Positions 43,559 through 56,100 of a DNA stretch of 64,000 nucleotides are shown here, in pieces. Numbering within the stretch: position 1 is the stretch's first letter; each line of letters opens with the position of its first letter. Source of the DNA: Beverwykella pulmonaria (Eukaryota; Ascomycota; Dothideomycetes; Pleosporales; Melanommataceae); NCBI GenBank assembly GCA_001599595.1, contig BCHH01000018.1, positions 1 to 64,000 of the forward strand, written 5' to 3'. The position numbers and the translations under genes are program-made. The notes beneath the pieces are model-generated. The model made no database searches and was not told the origin of the DNA. It saw nothing but the letters and a program-made list of their open reading frames with translations.

Positions 43559-45505
43559 ATGTCCGTCCCCATTCAGCATCGGCGAGCAAGTTTCCCCAAT
43601 GGCCATGGACATGGCCACAATTCGCCTCTGATCGACTCGTCAATGACACCCCCCCAATACGACACGTTTGTGGCGCCATCTCATCCACCCCATCCTACCG
43701 ACAACATCCAACAGCTACTCCACAGAACTTGGCCCAAGATCCACGGGAGCATGAGAAACAAAGACATCGATGTCGAAATTGAGCCTGCCATGGGGCATGG
43801 CGGAGACCTGGAAGCCTCATGGAACCGCGACCACGGGGGTGACTTTGTCACGCAGCTCGAGAACAATAATCTCGCCAGAGGACTTGCACAGCGTCACATT
43901 CAGATGATTGCTATTGCCGGCGCTATTGGAACAGGTCTCTTCCTTGGACTTGGGGGCTCCATTCAGACCGGCGGCCCTCTTGGTGCTCTTCTTGGTTATG
44001 CTACCGTCGGTCTTATCGTCTGCGCCGTTCAATTCGCACTCGGTGAGGTTGCAGCTCTCCTACCTGTCACCGGATCTTTTGTTAGACACGCCGAATTCCT
44101 CGTTGACCCTGCTTTTGGGTTTGCCATAGGGCTCAATATCGTCTACGGGAATCTGTTATCAGTTCCAGCTGAGATATCGGCCATCTGCGTGCTGTTCCAG
44201 TACTGGACTGACCTGAATTCCTCCCTCTTCATATGCATATTCATCTTACTTACATTTATGGTTGGCATCTCCTTCGTGGGTATCTACGGCGAGGTCGAGT
44301 TCTTCTTCGCCTGCTTGAAGATCCTTTTGGTCGTTTTCCTTATCATACTGGGGCTCGTCATTGATCTTGGCGGAATCCCTGGACAAGAACAGATTGGATT
44401 TAGATATTGGAAGTCTCCAGGTCCGTTTGTCGAATACATTGCAAGTGGTCCCTGGGGCCAATTCCTTGGCTATTGGGCCGTCATGACCAACGCGGTCTTC
44501 AGTTTCGCAGGCGTGGAGAGCCTTGCAATGGCTGCTGCTGAGACGCAGAATCCTCGCAGAAACATACCAAAGGCGTGTAAAAAGGTCTTTGCTCGGGTGC
44601 TTATTTTTTACATTCTCGCCGGTTGGTATTCCCTTCCAACACTCTCTGACCAAGCTAAATTCTAGGACTAGTGCTCATTGTGGGAATGATCGTCTCAAGC
44701 GATGATCCCAGACTCAACGACTACACCGGCGATGCAACCATGAGCCCTTTCGTCATAGTCGCTTCAGCGGCCGGGATCAAAGCCATTCCATCTGTAGTCA
44801 ATGCTGTTGTCATCACATCCGCGTGGTCCTCGTCTAATCAAGCACTTCTATCCGGTACCCGTGTTTTGTATGGCCTCGCTATCAAAGGTCAGGCACCACG
44901 CTTTTTTCTTCGAACAACATCCTGGGGCGTGCCGTACGTCTGTGTGTTCTTCAACACATGCTTCATGTTTCTGGCATTCATGGCGCTGTCCAGCAGTGCC
45001 ATGACTGTATTCTGGTGGTTGGTAGATCTAACCGCCGCTGGAGTCCTTGTGTCATGGTCATGCATTCTGCTCAACCACATCCGCTTATGCTCGGCAATGA
45101 AGAAGCAAGGCATTCCTCGTACCGAGCTGCCTTTTCACAACAAATGGACTCCATATACATCTCCAGTGGCGCTATTCATGTGTATCGCCATCCTTCTGAC
45201 AGGCGGCTTTTCAACTTTCGCAAAGGGCAATTGGGATCCTGCCAGTTTTGTCTCCGCATACTTGTAAGTCCATCTCATGCATTAGATATGGATACAAATG
45301 TAGCAGAAGCTAATATGTACGAAATAGAGATATACCGCTTGTCATTGCTGCCTTCTTGCTTTGGAAGTTCATCAAGAGTACAAAATTCGTACCTTTAGCA
45401 GATATACCCATCCGCGAAGCACTTGAGGAAATCGCCAGAGATCCAGAACCTGCAGACCTCAAGGCAGTAGGCTGGAAGCGCATTGTGGGGTTCCTATGGG
45501 ATTGA
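43559..45505 (+). CDS. Amino-acid permease (APC/YAT family)
   Basis: Three exons (43559-44621, 44672-45263, 45328-45505) give 610 residues. For intron 1 I prefer the second of two nearby acceptors (44671 over 44665), because it yields FYILAVLIVGMIV, the spacing usual in the family. The N-terminal ~115 residues are cytosolic and His/Pro-rich. Membrane helix 1 has the family motif GAIGTGLFLGLG, and later hallmarks include FAGVESLAMAAAETQNPRRN and SGTRVLYGLA. About 12 helices are present. It should import amino acids at the plasma membrane with protons. The C-terminal residues are acidic, with a conserved Trp near the end. Confidence 0.88.
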
Positions 45506-45679
45506 TTGAGGGCGTATGTGAAAATGAGATAGACAAGCATGGCGCCACAATTATCTGCAGTAATTGCATGCTCTCCCAAATTTCCACAAGACGTCATTTT
45601 ATTCGTTTCTTCGTATACCGAGTCACACAGAGCGATTTGATGATATCGCTGTAAACGCGGCAAGATCTTTCGCGCCATC

Positions 45680-45955
45680 TCACAACTTCCAGTTCAGCGA
45701 TGCAACATCTTGCAAATCTTCCACCTAGGGTCTGTTAGAAAACACAGTTCAGCGCGTCTCGATATACAACTTACATTTAACCTATCAACCCCTTCATCGA
45801 TTAGTTGCTGCCACTGGTCTTCGCTCGGAATGTCCCCTTGATTTGCCATTAGCTCACGGCTCATCATAATCCATTGAGTCAAACATACAGTATCGGACCT
45901 TGAATCCCTTGTCGTGGGCAGCCTTCACCTGATCCCTCAACTTCTGTAGATTATG
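45680..45955 (-). pseudogene. C-terminal relic of an AIM6/PI-PLC-like phosphodiesterase
   Basis: The minus strand reads KLRDQVKAAHDKGFKVRY, a break, then WQQLIDEGVDRLN; an intron of normal form (GTAAGT...CCTAG) joins this to VEDLQDVASLNWKL and a stop at 45680. This matches the C-terminus of fungal AIM6-like PLC-superfamily phosphodiesterases (…GIKVRYWDTP…EEGVDMLNVDDL). The segment after KVRY is altered and everything upstream of about 45955 is replaced by repeat-like DNA, so only the tail remains. Confidence 0.65.
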
Positions 45956-46609
45956 TCACATATATCACGTGTTCTACTATGTCACGTGTACTACATATGT
46001 CACGTGTCTCACATGACATACCATATGTCCTATTCTAGCTAGCTCACCCTTCATGGGTATATATAATCGTCGTGCGAGCAGTCAGCTCTTCACGGCTTTC
46101 TCACTCTTTATACACACTTTCCATCAGACAGTTGACTTCCGCTCCTCATCGTGACACACCCAAGCGCTGCTGCTAGCTTCATCATGACAGGCTTCATCTT
46201 TCCTGTACCAACTGCTAGTCACCTCCAAGACGGTATTGCTACAAAGAACTTTTTGACTACCTAGATTTTTCTGGAGACTCCGTATGCACATAATGTCAGG
46301 AGCAAGCTCTATACCACTCGACCAGCGCTACCTAAAAAGGTGCAGTGAACCCAATAGGGTGAGGTGCGTATAGAATAACATATATACCGTCACACATAAT
46401 CTCCAATTCGCTGCTTCCCAATGCGCGCAACTTTCTTGCTCCAGGGATAGGTTCAAGGGTTGTATCGAATCGACAGAAATCAATACCTCGCAGATGAAAT
46501 CAACGTAAGGATCGAGGCTCTTGGAAAGTTCCTAGATTCGTCCACAATACCCACAGCCTTCTGCAAAAAAAGGGGGGATAAAAACAGGAAGGCAACGTTC
46601 CACATTAGT
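45956..46609. other. Repeat-like DNA with CACGTG-rich segment
   Basis: The first ~80 bp contain three TCACGTG words spaced 20-25 bp apart, followed by a TATA-like stretch (TATATATAAT). This resembles an LTR promoter, but I cannot define ends or a target duplication. No gene is supported. Confidence 0.35.
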
Positions 46610-46740
46610 TGTAAGATGGAGCGTGGAGGAAGAGGTGTCAAGATGTGTATTGAATGTGATGTATGTACAGCTGATATATATATGACGGACTGATTAGTCA
46701 GTGACATATCCACGTGACATTATGGTGTCCTCGGCTTACA
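46610..46740 (+). mobile_element. Miniature solo-LTR-like element, copy C
   Basis: A 131-bp element begins TGTAAG and ends CTTACA, flanked by the direct repeat TTAGT (46605-46609 and 46741-46745). It shares long blocks with copies at 743-885 and 17045-17172, in the same orientation as the latter. Confidence 0.82.
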
Positions 46741-46961
46741 TTAGTAGTTGTAATAGTTCGTGGTCAAGAACAGATAGAACAAGCTCATAAGTACCCAGTT
46801 GACTGTAAAAGAGTGAAGAGCTCTGGGAATATATACTGTAGTTCGAATAATGACCAGAAAAATTAGTTGTCAATTGCATGAAACCCTGAGCGAAGCTCAA
46901 ACATCCATGAGCCCTGGAAAAGCTGCAAGCTCTCACTTCTTGATCAATTTTTAGAAACTAC

Positions 46962-48188
46962 CTACAGTTTAAGTAGGTTTGCAGCATTTCCGAAGGCAAT
47001 CAATGCCCAGTCAGCTTCACTGACTAGGCCCGAAGTCTTTAACTTTTCCATGAATTCAACGCCGTCTTCATTGGTTGCCCAAGGATAGTCAACCGAGAAC
47101 TAGGTGCACAAGTTAGTTCAGTCCTCCCAGAGAATTGAAAGATTCAGCAACACTTACTATAATTCGATCAATGGATGTCGTTCTCTGGAGCGTTGTGAAA
47201 GGATCCAAGCTAAAGAATCCGCTCGTGGTCACCCAGACGTTGTTCGCCCAAGCCTCCTTGACCGTAACTCCATCCGTTTTAGCAGGTCCAAGCGCAAGTG
47301 TGACACGATCCAACATATATGGGATAGTCTCTCCCATATGCCCTAAAACAAGCTTAACGTGCGGAAACCGATCGAACACACCACCAAGCCAGAGGTGCAA
47401 GAAGCTCAACCCAGTATCGACATGCCAGCCGAACCCGTGCGCTGACAGCGTCGCCGCAATAGCCTCGCTATAATCGCCATTGTTTGGAGTGTCGCGGCCG
47501 CCGGGCTCCGTGACATCCTCGTTTGGGGCGTAGGTCGGGTGTAGGTATATTGGTACGTCAAGACGCTGGGCAGCCTCCCAGAAAGGGTCGTATTCGGTGA
47601 TGTCGTAGAACGTCATATTGTTTAGATGGCTATCAATGAGCGCACCAACTAGACCGAGGACATTGACGCAGCGTTCGAGCTCTTCCGCAGCGGCTTGAGG
47701 GTAGGCCATGGGGAGGTAGCAGAAACCGCGGAATCGGTCGGGGTGGGAGGCAATGGCTGCAGATAGCTGGTCATTGATCGTTTTGACATCTTCCACTTCA
47801 TAAAGAGCGTCGGGAGAGGGGTCGTTGGAAAGAATCTGTGTGCATATTAGTAATTCGTTTATGATCAATGCATAGGACTCTCCAATATAAGAGATCACTG
47901 GTAAATAGAAGGACTAACCTGCATTTGAATACTGTTTTTGTCCATGCTTGGCAGCCTGTATTCGTCGATGTCCGAGATATATTTCCCGAATGTATCTCCC
48001 ATAGTCTTTGCCATAATTTGGTAAATAGTGTTGCTATCTTGGTACGGGATTGCTGCTTCGGAATCATAGTGTTCCTCGATCGTGATGAAAGAGGATCCCA
48101 TTGCGTCTCTTGGAGTATGCGTGGGTGCACACTCACAGGCGCTCAAGAGAGCCATGAAAAAGATCGTGGTGCGAACTGGGGTCTTCAT
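46962..48188 (-). CDS. Secreted amidohydrolase-2 family (decarboxylase-like) protein
   Basis: Three exons (48188-47919, 47835-47158, 47099-46962) with 83- and 58-nt introns, all phase 0, give 361 residues. A signal peptide (MKTPVRTTIFFMALLSACEC) leads the protein. The TIM-barrel metal site of the family is recognisable: ITIEEHY near the start (Glu and His ligands), then YLHPTYAP, GHMGETIPY and FSVDYPW with the late Asp ligand. These match gamma-resorcylate and 2,3-dihydroxybenzoate decarboxylases, which remove CO2 from aromatic acids. A secreted member is unusual, because studied decarboxylases of this group are cytosolic. Its substrate is unknown; activity on polyketide-type aromatic acids is possible but not implied by position, about 9 kb beyond the cluster. 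Confidence 0.82.
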
Positions 48189-48714
48189 CTTGCTATGTCT
48201 CGCGAGGAATATTCGAAGAGACAGTAATTGAATGGAGGTCAGAGAATGAAGTGCTGATGTTATTATCTTGGAATAATCATTCTTTAAATACTTCTAGCAT
48301 CGAAGTCTAAGTAACTGGCCGTAGATGGCTGAGAATCACCGGAGATGAATGAAAGGACTTCTCCGGCATCAAACTCGATACCTGTGCATAAATGGTCATA
48401 GGTACGGACAAGACTTAGTCCGACACGCAATTTTGAGCTAAGAAGAGGATCCTACACTCTTTAGATGTGCATGCATGTAAGAATTGTTGATTATGAATAC
48501 CCCCTACGGTTGCGGGTGTATATCTGGGGTCTAGCGTAGGATTTGCTCCCATGCTATCCAGGTACGGCTCTAGTGGCCACAATTATCGTTCTGTTCATTT
48601 CCAAGCGATTCCTTTTATCACGAGGAAGAATTAATTGAAATTTCGCTTGCGGTTCCCGCTAGAAAGCTACCAAAGACTATTATCATGCTAGTATGCTGGA
48701 CAAATACTGTCTTG
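48189..48714. other. Intergenic region
   Basis: About 525 bp. I see no gene or repeat. Confidence 0.45.
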
Positions 48715-50420
48715 CTATGGAACTCTGCAGTCTACTCCTTCCACACATAGATCAGGCGGTGGACCACCACGGCAGGCGATTGCAGAAACGAACACGGCCC
48801 GTCCGGGCTTGTCGTGTACCCGACCAATCCACATGAATGATTTCAGCAGATCCTGCAATTTGCTCCACGATTCAATTTCACACAAGTCGATGTTGACAAG
48901 TAACAATGGATTTAGCAACATGTCGTCTGTAGCATCAAATACTGAGACGTATCCAACCATCAAAATCCAGAGTCGGAGCTGCGGTGACATTTGTGGGAAT
49001 ATCAGGCTAGCAATGCGATTTCTAAAAGTAGAAATAAAGTGGGGGTAAGAGATTCCTGGGCGTTTCCGCTGGAGGAAAATACTAGATGAAAAAGCGAGAA
49101 GACCGAGACGAATAAGCTCGTCACTGGAGCTGGAGTCGAAGCGGAGGTTAAGGAGACGGTACATGACCGAGGCCATGGCGTCTAGAAACGTGTCCATAGA
49201 GATGAACTGCCCAGAGTCTGCGGCGAAGTTGACTGCTGAGCAAAATCTCAACATGAATTCCCAGAGCCCGGCGAGGTCGTTGTCCATGTCATGAAAAAGA
49301 ATAGCTGATTCGCATTGAGAACCCGTTGCGATAGGTGTCGGAATATGTGAAGCTAATAAAAGGTCTGGATATGGCAGAAAGGTCTCTGGGGATGAGGGGT
49401 TCGTGAAGAAGACGGGCCTTGAGCCACTGTGAAGCGCCAGGATTAAATCGGACCTGTGACAGTTAGCGCATTTTTTCGGAGCTTAGACTCGTATCACCAG
49501 TATTGACTCATACCTGACTATTAGGACCATAAGCTTTGTATTCTCTTTAAATACAGCCAAGCCTCCCCTGAGGGCAACTATTTTGCAGAGGCCTTCAATA
49601 TGATGCTTGGCAGACGTTAAATCGCCAGTCGAGTAAGCAAATATCCCGAGTTTGACTACAGCAGCCACGGTAGTATTTGAAAATGCTGTCTGGCCGTCAT
49701 GATGCCCTAATTTCTCCCGTAGAAGCTGCAGGGTCTTTGAAACGTGGGGAAATATGTGCTTATTAGCAGGGGAGGGGTTTCCGGACATCCCGGTGTCGAA
49801 AAAGTACTGTGATATGAAAACCATGGCGTGAAGATAGATGGGATCCACCAGAGGCGCTAACCATACCTCGGATTCTCTCTCGAAGCGTATGCATGTCTCC
49901 AGTGGGAAAAGGATCTGGTTGGCAATAGAGGAGACTAGTTTGAATTGGGTGAGTCGCTTGTCTGGTAGACACATTTAGGGAAACAACTCACATTGTAAAG
50001 CAACTTCTATCGTTCCCGACTCTACAGCATCGGCGAAGCAGATCGAAGACACGTCCGATCCAAACTTACGAGGAACGGTGACCGGGAGGGCGGGTTGAGG
50101 TGACGTGTTGGAAGGAGCCGAAGGCTTGAATAGGTTGCCATCGAAGCCTGCAGCATGTGGAGGTGATATTCTGAAGGCTGAATATGACCCCACTTGTGTC
50201 CCGTTCGGTTCTTTCTTCCGCCGGGGTCGTGGCTGTCTCTGATTCTTCCCTAGCATAACATGGCTTCGAATGAGCTTGCGTAACTCCGCATCAGGTTTTT
50301 CTACTCCGGTCGATACCACGAAATGAAGCTCTGCTACTCCGTAAGATTTAGGCCGATGAAAATAAACCAACGCTTCTATCCTGTCCCGGGACACTCACCT
50401 GACGACTTGGAAGTAGCCAT
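48715..50420 (-). CDS. Fungal-specific transcription-factor-like protein (tachykinin-family/DUF3468 type)
   Basis: Four exons (50420-50399, 50333-49992, 49934-49514, 49453-48715) with 65-, 57- and 60-nt introns give 507 residues. The very short first exon encodes MATSKSS. The N-terminal signature, spliced as ELHFVVSTG then ELRKLIRSHVMLGKN and a basic stretch (PRPRRKK), is characteristic of a large fungal family annotated as tachykinin-family or DUF3468 proteins. These resemble Zn2Cys6 regulators that have lost the zinc cluster. The remainder is helical, with IYLHAMVFISQYFFD and TAFSNTTVAAVVKLGIFAYSTGD in the middle-homology-like region. The function is unknown; a nuclear regulatory role is inferred by family only. 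Confidence 0.75.
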
Positions 50421-52001
50421 TTTATGGGGCACACCAGAAACGGCATACAATCTCTGCGGGAAGTTCCAGGAAGCTGCAAATGGCAAGCAATGCAGTACGT
50501 GGTAGAAGGCTTGGGTGAGAAGTGAATGGGGCTGAAGAAGCACACTAGGCACTTGAAAAATGGAGTGGAATAAATGAGAGATACTTGCGTTTGAGGACAC
50601 GAGCTGCAAAGCGGTGAGATTGTATGCCTATTTAGGCTTGGATTGCATGCCGTTTTGGGACATAGCTCCAAAATAGAGCCGAGAAGGATTCCGCAGGCAC
50701 GTGCAGCTATCAAACCATGATCCATAGAACATTTTCTACGAGCCGCCGTTTTGCTTCGCAATTCATGCCTTGCTCGATAATGATTTGTAATGGTTCGGAT
50801 TACATGACCTACTTGCCAAAGCTCGAACGTCTGTTATGGCTTATTAAGTTATCGTTCATAAATATTACAGATAGCTTCTTCATAATACAATCGTTTCAGT
50901 CTCAACCCTTGGTTTGCTTCCCTCAGATCGTCATCACCATCATTCATTACAAGATTACCTTGGTTTCAGGAATGAGTTATGCCTCTTCGTACCGGTACGC
51001 CATAGTCGAGGCCGAAGTGCTCGATCATCTATATAATACGGAGAGATGTTAGCGAGGCGAAGCCGTGGACAAGGCTCATGATCGAGCCGAGAAGCCCGAA
51101 TATTTTACGAGTGTTGAATAAAACCTTGAAGTCATTTCCCATCCACAGCATGGCTGACTCCTCTCGTCTGAGAACCTTTTATTTTTGGGATGTACTCAAG
51201 CGTGATCTGATGCATACGATGGCGTGTCAAAATCAGATTGATAAAGATGCAGCATGCGATAGACGTATAGTGGTGAAGACAAGAACTTGGCTGCTTCGCG
51301 CTCGATCAAGTTACAATGCATTGAAATCGTATTGCAATGCATTTCGCCAGTACGCACTCGAGCAATATACTGTCTGTTTCAATCCTCGACTATATGCCTT
51401 CATGTCCCTAAATCCTAAACCAACAGGTTGCAACAGTGCTTATGTACATGTACCTAGTTAGCTTTGTACTTTTTCACGTTATCTTGGCGTACGATATATA
51501 CCCCAAATTTATAACGGTCTTCCCTTATTGTAGGCTTTTTCCGCTCATACTTTGCTTCTAGTGAAGAGGCCTTTAAATGCTTTTAAGAAAGGACCGATCT
51601 TGGAAACCGAGGAAAATGTCAGATGATGTTCATGATCATTCAATTGCAGGCTAGAAGGAGTAAAGTCTGCCAGGATCCGGAGGAAGTACCTATACGCGAG
51701 ACGGAAGGTAGCCGTGAGAAGTTTTAGGGAAACGCTGACTTAACCCCGTCTAGTCCCGTAATCAACATGGAACATTATCTCAAATCGTACCTGCCAAGCA
51801 TGTCGTAATTAACCACTATATATTCTTCGTACATGCTATTCCCGATGTAGCAAATATCAAATGATAGCGTACTAGGCGTACTGGGCGTGCGTAATTCTTT
51901 GATTGATAAATCGTTCACGTTGCCCCGAAGGCCGATTACCTGACAACCTTCCTTCCGCCTACGAACATTGGGTAGCAGGATTTGGTCACCTTGTTCGTAA
52001 A
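50421..52001. other. Long intergenic region
   Basis: About 1.6 kb. A plus-strand open frame of 127 codons (51078-51461) has no recognisable domain, signal peptide or codon bias that would support it; I leave it uncalled. The rest is AT-rich. Confidence 0.35.
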
Positions 52002-52973
52002 ATGGCTATTTCTTTGGCAAGATTGATTGCGGTTGCATTGGTAGGAATTGCGACTGTTCTGGCGAAGAAACCCGTAGCTTCTTGCCCGACAGTGAGCAAT
52101 GAGGGAACGCCTGTTGGAGAGTTCAAGAACATCAGCGGAAGTGAGTGACATTCGTTCCCAGTTCACTCGATCGACCAAGATCTCGCCCACAGCACACTGA
52201 CACATAACAGTAAATATATACCACTCGTACCCCGAAGACAAAAGCGCCAACGCCAGCAATGCGATCATCTTTGTCTCCGACATCTACGGCGTGCCTCTTT
52301 TGCAGAACAAGCTGTAAGCAAATCATTCTAGAAATACTCGAAAGACTACATGCCTGAAATTGAACTAGACTTGCGGATTCACTAGCTCGTGCGGGCTACT
52401 TGGTCATCTTCCCTGATTTATTCAAGGGCGACGCCGTGCCTGTGAACTCTCCGGAAGGGACCCTTAACCTGACCGAGTGGCGCACAAGACATCCAGCTAC
52501 CGAAATTGACTCAATCATTGCATCGACCATCACTTATATGCACAGCGATCTCAGCGTGAAGAAGATTGGGGGCGTAGGCTACTGCTTCGGTGGAAAATAC
52601 GTTCCTCGATTTCTAGCGCAAGGCAAAGGTATTGATGTCGGTTTCATTGCGCACCCAAGCAGCCTGGAAGCTACAGAGATCCAAGGCATTGTGGGACCGA
52701 TTAGTATCGCAGCTGGAGGTGAGCTGATAAATTAGTGCCTTTGTACTCCTTTTATTGACAGTGTATGCAGAACTTGATGGCGCCTTTAACTCCACCCTTC
52801 GTCGCAACGCTGAGGATATCCTAACAGCCAAGAATGCTACATATCAAACTACATTATATTCTGGTGCTCCTCATGGTTTTGCTGTCCGAGTGGATCTTAA
52901 CATCCCACGACAGAAGTATGCAAAGGAGTCTTCATTTATTCAGGCAATCAGGTGGTTTGATGCGTGGCTGTAG
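52002..52973 (+). CDS. Secreted dienelactone hydrolase family protein
   Basis: Four exons (52002-52140, 52211-52313, 52369-52718, 52771-52973) give 264 residues; introns are 70, 55 and 52 nt. The first ~20 residues (MAISLARLIAVALVGIATVL) form a signal peptide. The alpha/beta-hydrolase core has the family's cysteine nucleophile in GGVGYCFGGKY, an Asp in GELDGAF (completed by splicing) and the His in SGAPHGFAVR. Dienelactone hydrolases open lactone rings in aromatic catabolism, and fungal secreted members act on unknown esters or lactones. It lies near the decarboxylase-like gene, but nothing shows they work together. Confidence 0.82.
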
Positions 52974-53101
52974 AACCGTAGTTATTAAGGATATCATATA
53001 CATAATACACGGATTTCAAACAAGCTGCATTGTCGTTACGCTAGAAACTCTAAGATTAATGTAAATACACGTAGGAGGAAACTACGTACAGGGAAATCTT
53101 G

Positions 53102-56100
53102 TCACTTATACAATACTTGCATTTCAGCTTGTACATGTCCCTTCTGTACAACACGCTTCCGTACCAATCCTTTAGCCTTCTTCCTGCGCCTCCGCGTGAC
53201 TTCTTTCTCCACCCCCAGGAACTCCATATCTCGACGAGATCTTACATACACCTTCAAAATCTCACCGTAACCCCCCGGTATGGTCATTTCCGAATGTGCA
53301 TTGTCCTCAGAGCTGATTCTCAAGATTAAACTTGAAACCCCAGTGTTCAATACCGTTAACACTTTCCTCTTACGAGTAGTGGGGCGTATTACTTTTAGGC
53401 TACCATGGTGCCGTATTTTGATAACCTGTCCCTCCTTCAAAGTCTTACCAACGGACTTGTCGAACTGGTTCAGGGAAATTCTAGTTACCAACCAGCAGTG
53501 CCGGTTTGCATGTGAATGGTAGAGGTTCGGGGAGCAGATTTCGTTTTTCTCTTTTCTGCTGACTTTGATGCACTCCTCAGTAACCAAAGCGAAGGAACAA
53601 GTCCGCGGCGAGTCCTTCAGCATACCAACCCACGAAAATGTCTTGGAAGGGTAACGTATCGAATATTCGTTGGCACCGTCCATGGTCCAGAAAGCGTGCA
53701 GTGTATTGCCCCCTCGAGTTCCTGTCTTCTTGAGAGCATTGAAAGCTATTTTCAATGCCTTTTGAAAGCAGACACCCCAGTCCTCAGATCGTACCTTGTC
53801 CATGAATTCGCCTGTTCGCCTTTTCCGCAGAAGTGCGAAGAAGGTTTTTCTGGCCCCTCTTGGCCAAACAACATGTTTCCCTAGATATCTACGCATACTG
53901 GGAATACATAACGCTTCTGCAAGGCAAATCCTCTCGACATTTTCGGGAATTGCGCTGATTTTGACAGCATACGAGTTGAGTAACGTTTCGTGAGCTCGCT
54001 CTTCTGGAGCATTTGTCCACAATTGGGATACCTCATCACACAGAGGAATTTCTCGTCTCTTCACTACCAGAGTGTGACCGAGCGAAAGGCCAAATATCGA
54101 TCCACCTACCTGCGTGTTGTGGCTATCCACATAACGTTGATTGGGAGAGGTTCCGGCAATATCACATCGATTTTTGTCCTCCATCTTTTTCTTGAATTTC
54201 CCCCATGTGGAATCAATAGCTCCGATGAGCAGTCGCTGAAGTTTGCCCTTCGGTGGTGTCGGAAATTTTTTCTCTTCTCCGCCGTATATATGATCAGTCC
54301 AATGACAGAATACTTCTTCGCGAAGCTTAGGACTATCACCATCTACATCACATAGAATAATGTAGCCCATACCTATGGAATAATGTTGTATACAGACAGC
54401 GGAGCTTGATTCTTTCACCCCCCAGACAGGGCCCCAGATATCTGCCAAATCTTCAATGGTCGTAGATAGAAACAATCTACACGAAGCAGGATTGGAGTCT
54501 GTCCCCACGACCTCGAACACCCACGGAAGTTTTCCATATAAGAGGCCATCAAGACACATCAACTTTCGGCGAGACAGGATGATATTTCTTTCCCCTGAAG
54601 GGTCATACGGATGGTCCCATATCATATGTTCAGAAGTGGATGAGTACGTCTCATCAAACCTCTCCAGATGTGCACTGGCGTAAGACACAATTCCGTAATC
54701 AACTATCTTAGCCGCCACCATTACGCTACGACACAATATGTCTTTAATTTCGTTGCCCTTTTTGTCCGGGAATGGGGTGATTGAGGATGTATCATCTGTT
54801 TGAGAGGTATTGGTGCCAAGTTGAAACCCCATTAGCTCTAGAAACTCTGCGGTCTGACGTAATAAAGTTGTTCCATTTGTAGTGTGGTGTTCGCAGTCAA
54901 TGTAGGTAGTGAGATGATTAATAAAACTCGAGACATTGTTTTCGGATATCGGTATGAGGGATGCGACCGTGGGCCGTGATTGATCAACTACGAGTATGTT
55001 AAATGAACCATCGCAGTAGCATCTGCTTTGCATTGTTTTTAGGTTTTGAACCGCGTTCATTAAAATAGTGCGGGACAACTCCAGATTCTGTGCGTTGGCG
55101 GGCTGTCGAATAGAAGAGTTGTCCACGATTTCCGCTTCCAGTTCCTTCACCTCCTCTTCCCAGGCTCTGGGGTTTATAATACGTTTGTCGTTTGTCGTTA
55201 CTCTCTCTTCCAATTCTTCGTGGCTCATATCTGTTTATTGCAAATTAGTAACTCATCTTGGTAGTTATGTATTTGCTAAGGCTGAACACATACCGTGGCC
55301 AGGGAACATATATCGTGGGTTTTCTTCAAGGTCTAAGTCGGCAGAGCTATCTGAATCATCAGAACTGTCTGAATCTCTCAGAAAAGAGTCACTGGAATCA
55401 TATGACCCCGAATCATCTGAATCATCTGATCTCACATCGCTATTTGACACCTCCGAACCGTCTGAAATGTCTGAAGGGTCTGGGCTATCTGAATCGTCTG
55501 GATCGCCTGGCTCCCTTGGTCCTCCCGTGCCACTGCCAGAAGTTTCGGGAAGTATGTTAGCCGGTGGCGGCTGTATCCTGTATGAAATAGGAGGGTTTCG
55601 TTCTCTGTTTTGTGATTGTGGAGTAGTTTGGGAATCTATCAAATATGCGCTCGTAAATAGCGAACCCTGGGGTGGGTCATGCCGAGTTTGAACGGGGTAA
55701 GTCGGCGGTGCATCATATCTGGATTGCTGAGTGCTTTCGGGGAGATTTCTGGTTGTTGTAGGTGATGAAGATGCGCTTTCCTCTTTTATTTCATCAATAA
55801 GCCTTAGTCTCATAGCCATGGCAATTTCACGCCGAAGGGCTTCATCCTCATCAAGTGAATCGTATGGGCCGTCCAAGTCATCATCGCTTTCGGATTCATC
55901 GCTAGAGTCCTCTGCAGGTCCTTGAATGCGTGGGCGAGTTGGTCCGCGTGGACTGTCCAAGTCATCATCGCTTTCGGATTCGTCGCTAGAATCCTCTGCA
56001 GGTCCTTGGATGCGTGGGCGAGTTGGTCCGCGTGGACCGCCCGGCCCTCCAGACCCCATGGATGCCCCTGGATTGCTTAATCCTCCTGGATCGCGAGAAT

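Noticed and set aside
45945..46200. Complete LTR starting at TGTAGATTATG
   Set aside because: No matching CA end with a 5-bp duplicate of the left flank could be found.
51078..51461. 127-codon plus-strand open frame
   Set aside because: No recognisable family, splice context or codon preference; long intergenic AT-rich setting.
55231..55293. Two separate genes for the 708- and 927-codon minus-strand frames
   Set aside because: A canonical intron joins them in frame with no promoter space between them.
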